The notes beneath the pieces are model-generated. The model saw only the letters and a list, made by a program, of their open reading frames with translations, did no database searches and was not told the DNA's origin. This document shows positions 37,252-42,403 of a stretch of DNA of 42,403 bases, one piece after another; position 1 is the stretch's first letter, and each line of letters opens with the position of its first letter. The translations under genes were made by a program, and so were the position numbers. Source of the stretch: Sphingomonadales bacterium (GTDB taxonomy: Bacteria > Pseudomonadota > Alphaproteobacteria > Sphingomonadales > Sphingomonadaceae); assembly GCA_027485485.1 (NCBI GenBank), contig JAIXQY010000234.1, positions 1 to 42,403 of the forward strand, read 5' to 3'.

Positions 37252-39193
37252 GGCAGACATTGTTCTCAGCCGTGTCGAGGAAGGGCGCAAACGGGCAGCC
37301 AACAAAGCGCAGCCGCACCTTGGTGCCGGTCGTCAGCGGCACCTCCACCTGATCAGACCGGATGCTGGCCGGTGGCAGGCCAATGCTGCCGCCCAGCCGC
37401 AGGCCGGCATTGCTGGTGCCGAGGAAGCTGATCATGTCATCCTGATCAATACCGTCGCCCGACACGCCGATGGCCCCCACCAGCACATTGCCGCGATACA
37501 CGGGCACCGCGCCGGGAAAGATCTGGATGCCATTGGCCAGCCGGTTCTGGCCACCGGGCGTGTTCGGCAGGAAGGTGCATTGCCGCGGATCGCCGCCGCC
37601 CAGCACCTGCACCAGATTCTGCAGGATCAGCGCCGATTGCAGCCCGGTCGAGAAGGGCGACCAGCCGTTGATGTCGCGGCTCAGCGCGCCCGGCGGCCGC
37701 CCGGCCTCACCATCGGGGAAATAGGGGCGGGCGATGTTGCCGATGGCGCGGTTGGAGACGCCGACCTGGCCGGTGAGGAAGCCGGCGCTGCCGAAGAAGG
37801 CGTTGGTCTTGGTCACGAAATCGCGGACGTTGGCATCGGGCGCGCCGGCTGCCGTCACCACCGCACCCAGTTCCGCCGCGGCCCGGGCGTTGGAGAAGAA
37901 GGCCGCGGTGCGTGCCTTTTGCAGCGACACATCGATGCCGAAGATCGGCGCATCGGGTGAGCGCACCAGCCCGAGCGCCACCCCGCGCGTGTCCACCAGG
38001 CTGATAGACACCTGCGCCCGGCTGTCCAGCGGCTGGCGGATCTGCGCGCGGGCGCGGGCCATGATGGCAAAGGCTTCTTCCAATATGGCGCGAGCTTCGG
38101 CGGCGGTGAGCGGCTGCGCCACATCGCCGGCATCGCTGGCAGCACGCACCGGATAGCGATTGGCGCCGCTGCCATCGGACAACACAAAGGCATCGGGATG
38201 GTTGAACTCAGCCGCGGTGGCCGCGCGCACACCGCTGGCCTCGCTGCCATAAGCTGTGCCGGCGGCGATGCTGGCGGCATTGAAGCCGGCCACGGCCACC
38301 AAGGCGCCGGTCAGGCTGGCAAAGCTGGGCGCGGCAGCAGGGTTGGAGCGCAGGCCCGCCGCCACCGCATCGCTGTACCGCAGCAGCGTGCCGTCCACCG
38401 AAATCCGCTCGGCGCGGATGCTGGCCGGAGCCTCGAAACCGGTGGTGGCGGCAAGCGCGATATGCTCTTCGGCATCGACATCGGTGTCGGTCACTTCGGC
38501 ATCAAAGCCGTAATCGCCATCGGCCATGATGCCGACACCGCCCACCGCCACGCCATTCTTGTAGAGCGGGAAACCACCAGGATCGGCCGCCAGCCCCAAG
38601 GGCGAGCGCTTCGGCCCGATGAACGGGCTGCCGACCCCAAAGCGGGTGACAAGATCGGAACAGGGCAGTTGCGAAAACTGCACGCCATAGAGCGGGCCGG
38701 ATTCCAGCCCGACTGTGCGGGCCGACGGCGGGAAATGCGGCTGCACGATCATCGAGGCCGTGCGGGTGGAAAAGGCATTGCCGCCCGACGACAGATAGGC
38801 GCCGGTGATCGCCTTGGCGATGGCGGCCAGTTCGGCCGGCACCGTCACCCCCTGCGCATCGATGTTGGCGCCGTTGGCATTGGCCCGCGTTGTCGCCGTC
38901 GCCCGCGCGCCGGCCATGCGATAGACGGCGAGCACATTGCCCACCCGGTCCACCACGGCGATCACCGCCGGCAAGCCGCGCGCGCTGGCCTCGGCGGCCG
39001 CGCGGGTGATGATGGACTGCACATCGGCGCTGGTCAGCGCCTCGGCCGCCGGGCGGGTGAAGACGCTGGCCGGGGCAACCGAAGGCGCAGGCGTCGGGCT
39101 TACGGCGGCCGGGGTGGGCGGCGCGCTGCCGCCGCCACAGCCGGCCAACAACAGCGCCGCCCCCAGCGTGATGATGCCGGTGGCGCGGATCAT
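37241..39193 (-). CDS. Lipoprotein with two GlcG/HbpS-like heme-binding domains
   Basis: 650-residue lipoprotein: lipobox ALLLAGC with Cys19 acylated, then a Pro/Ala linker to about residue 45. Two domains of the GlcG/HbpS (heme-degrading/binding, PduO-C-like) family follow. The first has VIAVVDRVGNVLAVYRMAG, FSTRTASMIVQPHFPP and LYKNGVAVGGVGIMADGDYG. The second has ISLVDTRGVALGLVRSPDAP, VSLQKARTAAFFSNARAAAE and YRGNVLVGAIGVSGDGIDQD. Standalone GlcG proteins are about 140-160 residues, so this is an enlarged double version. The start overlaps nothing upstream, and the downstream cytochrome stop at 39190 overlaps its ATG (ATGA). A heme-binding or heme-loading role beside two multiheme cytochromes is inferred. 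Confidence 0.8.
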   Translation of the reverse strand: MIRATGIITLGAALLLAGCGGGSAPPTPAAVSPTPAPSVAPASVFTRPAAEALTSADVQSIITRAAAEASARGLPAVIAVVDRVGNVLAVYRMAGARATATTRANANGANIDAQGVTVPAELAAIAKAITGAYLSSGGNAFSTRTASMIVQPHFPPSARTVGLESGPLYGVQFSQLPCSDLVTRFGVGSPFIGPKRSPLGLAADPGGFPLYKNGVAVGGVGIMADGDYGFDAEVTDTDVDAEEHIALAATTGFEAPASIRAERISVDGTLLRYSDAVAAGLRSNPAAAPSFASLTGALVAVAGFNAASIAAGTAYGSEASGVRAATAAEFNHPDAFVLSDGSGANRYPVRAASDAGDVAQPLTAAEARAILEEAFAIMARARAQIRQPLDSRAQVSISLVDTRGVALGLVRSPDAPIFGIDVSLQKARTAAFFSNARAAAELGAVVTAAGAPDANVRDFVTKTNAFFGSAGFLTGQVGVSNRAIGNIARPYFPDGEAGRPPGALSRDINGWSPFSTGLQSALILQNLVQVLGGGDPRQCTFLPNTPGGQNRLANGIQIFPGAVPVYRGNVLVGAIGVSGDGIDQDDMISFLGTSNAGLRLGGSIGLPPASIRSDQVEVPLTTGTKVRLRFVGCPFAPFLDTAENNVCHAR

Positions 39194-40548
39194 TTCAGCG
39201 CCCGCGCCCGTGCCGCGATCTGGCCCAGCGCGGCACGGAAGGCCAGCGCATCCCAGCGGTTGGCATCGCGCGCCAGCGCATAGGCACGATCCAGATCGGG
39301 CCGCAGCGCCAGCGCCGCGCCGCGATCCACCTGGCCGGCGGCGACGAGCGCGTTCAACAGCGTGTCTGCCGCCATCACCGCCTGGGCGCCGCCCTGATAA
39401 TCGGTGTAGGCACCAGCATTGGCCGCCAGCACGGCATCGATCAGCGCAAAGGTCTGCGCCCGGTCAAAACTCGCCCCGGCAAAGCGTTTGGCAAGATTTG
39501 CCGCCGTGGCCTTCAGGGTCGCCGCTGCCTTCATTGCCCCGGCACGGTCACCGCCCAAGGCGGCATGGAAGGCGCGCGACTGGCTTTCCAGACTGCGCGC
39601 CAGGTCCGGCGCGGCCACGCGGGCGGCGGCGACCAGCATGATCATCTGTTCATCATTCCATACCGGCTGGCCCGGTGGAATCGGCCGCCAGCCATTGCTG
39701 CGCGCCACCAGCGGCGCGGCCGGATCATCGCTGAACGTGCGGTGGCAGCTGCGGCAATCAAAGAAATAATAATCGGGGCCGGTCACGCTGCCCGACGCCG
39801 CCGGCAGCAGGCTCAAGGCCCGCTCCACCGCCAGCGCCTGGCCCACCGCCCAGGTCTTCACACCGCCGGCCACGCCCTTGCGGGCGCGATAATCAGCGTC
39901 TTCATCATGGTGGGATTGCAGGCTGGTGAACAGATCCAGTTCAAACGCGACGCGCGGGTGGCCGGCGGCCATGATGCGGTGAAACACGAACTGGCCCGGC
40001 TTGTCCGATCCGAAATGGCAATCCAGGCAGACCCCGGCGCGCACGGCGGGATTGTTCATCGCCCACATGCCCTTGGCCATATTGTCGGCATGGCTGGCCT
40101 TCACGCTGGCATGACTGGCCAGCCAGTTCACCGACCCGCCGTGGCAGGCTTCGCAGCCGACGCCATCACTCTGTTGCCATTTCGGCCCGCGCACCGGGGC
40201 GGGATCGCCGTGGCAATTGATGCATTCGGCGCTGGCCGCCACATTGGCGATACCCAGCCGTTTGCCGATGGCCTGGGCGCGGGGCTCGTTCAGCACCTTC
40301 CAGGCCCGCGAATGGACCCCGGTCAGGCTGGCCGGGTTGCTCCATGTGAGCACTTCATTCTGGCGCACGCGCGGGCCGGTGGCTTCCTGCCGGCCATGGC
40401 AGGTGGAACCGGCACAGGTGGCCACGCCCTGATGCAAGGCACGATCATGCGGGGCAGAGACCGCCGGCGCGCCCAGCACCAGCATGGCCATCACGGCCAG
40501 AAACCGCGCAAACCGGCTGATGCATGCAGCCAATGCCACAGTTGTCAT
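39190..40548 (-). CDS. Pentaheme cytochrome, c554-like
   Basis: 452-residue exported multiheme cytochrome, first gene of the operon. After a signal peptide (core FLAVMAMLVLGAPAVSA) come one CX4CH site, CAGSTCH at residue 45, and four CXXCH sites: CINCH 109, CEACH 132, CLDCH 174 and CRSCH 265. The GVATCAGSTCHG opening is typical of cytochrome c554-related multiheme proteins of unknown electron partners. The C-terminal ~180 residues are Ala-rich helices without heme sites. The ATG at 40548 begins the signal peptide; GTGs at 40584 and 40590 are alternatives that would place the upstream palindrome inside the gene. Its stop overlaps the lipoprotein ATG (ATGA). Confidence 0.88.
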   Translation of the reverse strand: MTTVALAACISRFARFLAVMAMLVLGAPAVSAPHDRALHQGVATCAGSTCHGRQEATGPRVRQNEVLTWSNPASLTGVHSRAWKVLNEPRAQAIGKRLGIANVAASAECINCHGDPAPVRGPKWQQSDGVGCEACHGGSVNWLASHASVKASHADNMAKGMWAMNNPAVRAGVCLDCHFGSDKPGQFVFHRIMAAGHPRVAFELDLFTSLQSHHDEDADYRARKGVAGGVKTWAVGQALAVERALSLLPAASGSVTGPDYYFFDCRSCHRTFSDDPAAPLVARSNGWRPIPPGQPVWNDEQMIMLVAAARVAAPDLARSLESQSRAFHAALGGDRAGAMKAAATLKATAANLAKRFAGASFDRAQTFALIDAVLAANAGAYTDYQGGAQAVMAADTLLNALVAAGQVDRGAALALRPDLDRAYALARDANRWDALAFRAALGQIAARARALK

Positions 40549-40574
40549 CGCTGAAACGCGACTCGCTGTTCCTT

Positions 40575-40588
40575 GAACGTGCACGCTC
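40575..40588 (-). promoter_or_regulatory. Palindrome GAACGTGCACGCTC upstream of the cytochrome operon
   Basis: A 14-bp dyad with one mismatched pair, centred on CGTGCACG, 27 nt upstream of the first cytochrome start and inside the 257-bp divergent region shared with the LuxR-type gene. It is a plausible operator for that regulator. No clear -35/-10 pair was seen in this region. Confidence 0.4.
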
Positions 40589-40805
40589 ACTGTCCCCCCG
40601 GTGCGGCATAGCGTAGCAAACCGGCCCATTGATGCAAGGCTTTGCGCGGGTTGAACATCCCGGATCGGCAAAATCGCTTCGGCCACAGAATCACGTTGCG
40701 GGCAGGGAAGGGCTGTGATTATCTCCCGCTGCATTTTGGGAGGGATTGGGGTTTCACCCGGCCCGGCAGAGGCCATCCCCTTCCATGCCATTGGGGAGAA
40801 ATGCT

Positions 40806-41576
40806 GTGGACCTGCGTGCAAACCTTGCGGCCGTTTCGATCAGAGCCATGATCGATGCCAGGCCAGCGGCCGAAGCCTTGCGCGAAATCGCGCTGCAATG
40901 CAGCGGCCTGCACGTGATCGCGGCCGACAATATCGCCTCCAAGGCCCCGATGGAGGATATCGAAGGCAATATCTTGGCCGCCGATGTGTTCGGCTGGACC
41001 GGCGAGAATGAGCATTGGTGGAAGGATAGCAAGCTTGCCCTGTCCTCCCCGCTGCCGCGCGCCTGCCGGTATGAATCCGAAGTGTTCTGGGCCAATGCCA
41101 GCGGCTTCTTCACCCGTCAGCCCAACCCCTATCTCGATGAAATGAACCTCGAAAATTTCGAGAAGCGGGCGCTCACCAAGGCCGCCATCGTGGTGCCGGT
41201 GCATCTGCCGTTCGGCCAGATTGGCGCTGTGTGTTTTGTCAGCCGTGATCCGGGTCGCATTGATCTTTCGGCCGAATATGATGCCCATGCCGATGAACTG
41301 GCGCTGCTGTCACACCGTTTCCTTGCCGGTTATGTGAAGGCGCACCGCACACGCCGTTGGCTGCCGGGCGATTGCCAGCTCACCAAGCGCGAAGTGGAAT
41401 GCCTGCGCTGGGCCAGCATAGGCAAGACCGACAAGGAAATCAGCCTGATCCTGTCGCGCAGCCACGCCACCGTGCGCTTTCACATCCAGAATGCCGGCGA
41501 AAAGCTGAACGCCGTCAACCGCAGCCAGACCATCTTCAAGGCGGCCCAGCTGGGTTATCTTGGCGCTGCCGCCTGA
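40806..41576 (+). CDS. LuxR-type transcriptional regulator
   Basis: 256-residue regulator. The N-terminal ~180 residues look like an autoinducer-binding- or GAF-type sensor fold (YESEVFWANASGFFTRQPNP, then AAIVVPVHLPFGQIGAVCFV). The C-terminal LuxR helix-turn-helix is LTKREVECLRWASIGKTDKE followed by ISLILSRSHATVRFHIQN. No LuxI synthase is nearby, so it would be an orphan (solo) receptor, and its ligand is unknown. The start is a GTG at 40806 with GGGGAG 8 nt upstream; an in-frame ATG at 40785 is an alternative. It is transcribed divergently from the cytochrome operon and is the obvious candidate to control it. Confidence 0.85.
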   Translation: MDLRANLAAVSIRAMIDARPAAEALREIALQCSGLHVIAADNIASKAPMEDIEGNILAADVFGWTGENEHWWKDSKLALSSPLPRACRYESEVFWANASGFFTRQPNPYLDEMNLENFEKRALTKAAIVVPVHLPFGQIGAVCFVSRDPGRIDLSAEYDAHADELALLSHRFLAGYVKAHRTRRWLPGDCQLTKREVECLRWASIGKTDKEISLILSRSHATVRFHIQNAGEKLNAVNRSQTIFKAAQLGYLGAAA

Positions 41577-41631
41577 CTGGCGCGAATTCCGTTCATGGCG
41601 CATGAAGCCGCCGGGGTGTAAGGCCCCGTCC

Positions 41632-42213
41632 ATGCGCAGCACCATGATCTTTGCCGTTTTGCTGGCCACACCTGCCAGCGCCACAAGCCTTGCCGATGTG
41701 GCCGCATCGTTGAAAGGCACCACCAGCCTTGCCGCCGATTTCGTGCAGCAGGGAGCCGATGGCCGCACGCTGACAGGGAAATTGTGGCTGGCCCGGCCGG
41801 GCAAGGTGCGCTTTCAATATGACAAGGCGCCAATGCTGCTGGTCGCCGATGGCCGCACCCTGGCCTTTGTCGATTATGAGGTGAAGCAGGTCAGCCGCTG
41901 GCCAGTACGCAAGACGCCGCTGCAGATCCTGCTGGCAGCCGAACCCGATCTGGCACCATTGGCCCGCATCACCCTCGATTCGCCCGGCCTGATCGAAGTG
42001 GCGGCCCGCGATCCCAAGCGGCCGGAGTTCGGCACGCTGCAAATCCGCTTCACCCGCTCAGCTGCCGCCCCCGCTGGCTTGGCCTTGGCCGGCTGGACGG
42101 CGCTGGATGCCCAAGGCGGCCGCAGCGAAGTGCGGCTGGCCAATGTGCGTTATGGCGCCAGCATGGCCGGAGTGGACTTCGGCTTTGTCGATCCGCGCAA
42201 GGCGGCGCGCTGA
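41632..42213 (+). CDS. lolA: LolA-like outer-membrane lipoprotein carrier
   Basis: 193-residue periplasmic protein of the LolA family, which shuttles lipoproteins from the inner membrane to the LolB receptor. A signal peptide (MRSTMIFAVLLATPASA) precedes LADVAASLKGTTSLAADFVQ, the family's N-terminal helix, then LTGKLWLARPGKVRFQYD and LLVADGRTLAFVDYE. The C-terminal GFVDPRKAAR is a usual LolA ending. The ATG at 41632 begins the signal peptide; 24 upstream open codons overlap untranslated sequence. It lies 55 bp after the LuxR-type gene. LolA is usually a housekeeping gene, but here it could also serve the operon's lipoprotein. Confidence 0.85.
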   Translation: MRSTMIFAVLLATPASATSLADVAASLKGTTSLAADFVQQGADGRTLTGKLWLARPGKVRFQYDKAPMLLVADGRTLAFVDYEVKQVSRWPVRKTPLQILLAAEPDLAPLARITLDSPGLIEVAARDPKRPEFGTLQIRFTRSAAAPAGLALAGWTALDAQGGRSEVRLANVRYGASMAGVDFGFVDPRKAAR

Positions 42214-42403
42214 CGGGCACAAGTTTTTCAGACAACGACCGTTTCTGTTCATGGGACGGAAAGGTCAGGTCAGCCATAGATGTTCTCACAGCCGGTGTTC
42301 GGCGGTCCGGGTTTTCGCCCCTGTTGCCCGGATCGCACGCGTAACCACCATCGGCTGCATGCGTGACGAGCGCAGACAAGACCCCCGGCACCCGCCCCCG
42401 GTG
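42214..42403. other. Right end of window, nothing recognised
   Basis: The last 190 bp contain no coding frame or RNA gene that I can support and are cut by the window edge. Confidence 0.5.

Noticed and set aside
40549-40821. 91-residue N-terminal extension of the pentaheme cytochrome
   Set aside because: It would bury the signal peptide inside the protein and overlap the divergent regulator's start region.

Overview
The window is GC-rich, gene-dense DNA from an alphaproteobacterium, most likely a member of the Sphingomonadales. The evidence is the alphaproteobacterial gene content (NDUFA9-like epimerase beside uppP, gltD/gltB, an ABA4-like membrane protein, ExuT-like MFS), the many ATGA stop/start overlaps, and dispersed palindromes of the kind common in sphingomonad genomes. 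The genus cannot be fixed from the sequence alone.

Positions 1-9.8 kb look like a metal/thiol stress region. Two bufferin (copper-binding RiPP) clusters diverge from one short intergenic region. The left cluster is bufA1 (DUF2282), an MNIO/DUF692 enzyme, a DUF2063 partner, DoxX and an MBL-fold hydrolase. The right cluster is bufA2, a second DUF692 and a second DUF2063. The intergenic region holds a perfect 29-bp inverted repeat. Each arm reads GTAACC-N16-CGAA, which I recall as the SigF (ECF) promoter of Caulobacter, so the repeat is best read as two identical back-to-back promoters. A near match (GTAACG-N16-CGAA) lies just upstream of a type II NADH dehydrogenase/YeeE sulfur-permease operon. 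An ECF sigma factor without an adjacent anti-sigma gene lies at 9.2-9.8 kb.

Positions 9.8-22.5 kb are mostly core genome: an integrase remnant beside tRNA-Leu(CAG), an NDUFA9-like protein, UppP, the two glutamate synthase subunits with a DUF2059 gene between them, a ferric-reductase-like/PepSY pair with a Fur-like palindrome upstream, a GST and an MFS transporter. Positions 22.5-24.85 kb are a small accessory island. It has lower GC, is bounded by two inverted copies of a 39-bp hairpin repeat, and carries a lipoprotein, an IS30-family element and a small membrane protein. Positions 24.9-31.1 kb hold a secreted methyltransferase-like protein, an ABA4-like/DUF1289/LLM-oxidoreductase overlap operon, an Alg14/Alg13-type glycosyltransferase pair, an acyl-CoA thioesterase and an alkyl sulfatase.

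The most unusual locus is 31.2-40.5 kb on the minus strand. It is a tightly overlapping four-gene operon: a pentaheme c554-like cytochrome, a lipoprotein with two GlcG/HbpS-like heme-binding domains, a roughly 620-residue outer-membrane beta-barrel candidate, and a 1400-residue decaheme cytochrome fused to an LVIVD-type beta-propeller. A LuxR-type regulator is transcribed divergently from it, followed by a LolA-like gene. Together the four proteins look like a trans-envelope electron-transfer or heme-handling module. No function is shown by the sequence, and I do not recognise this arrangement as a named system.
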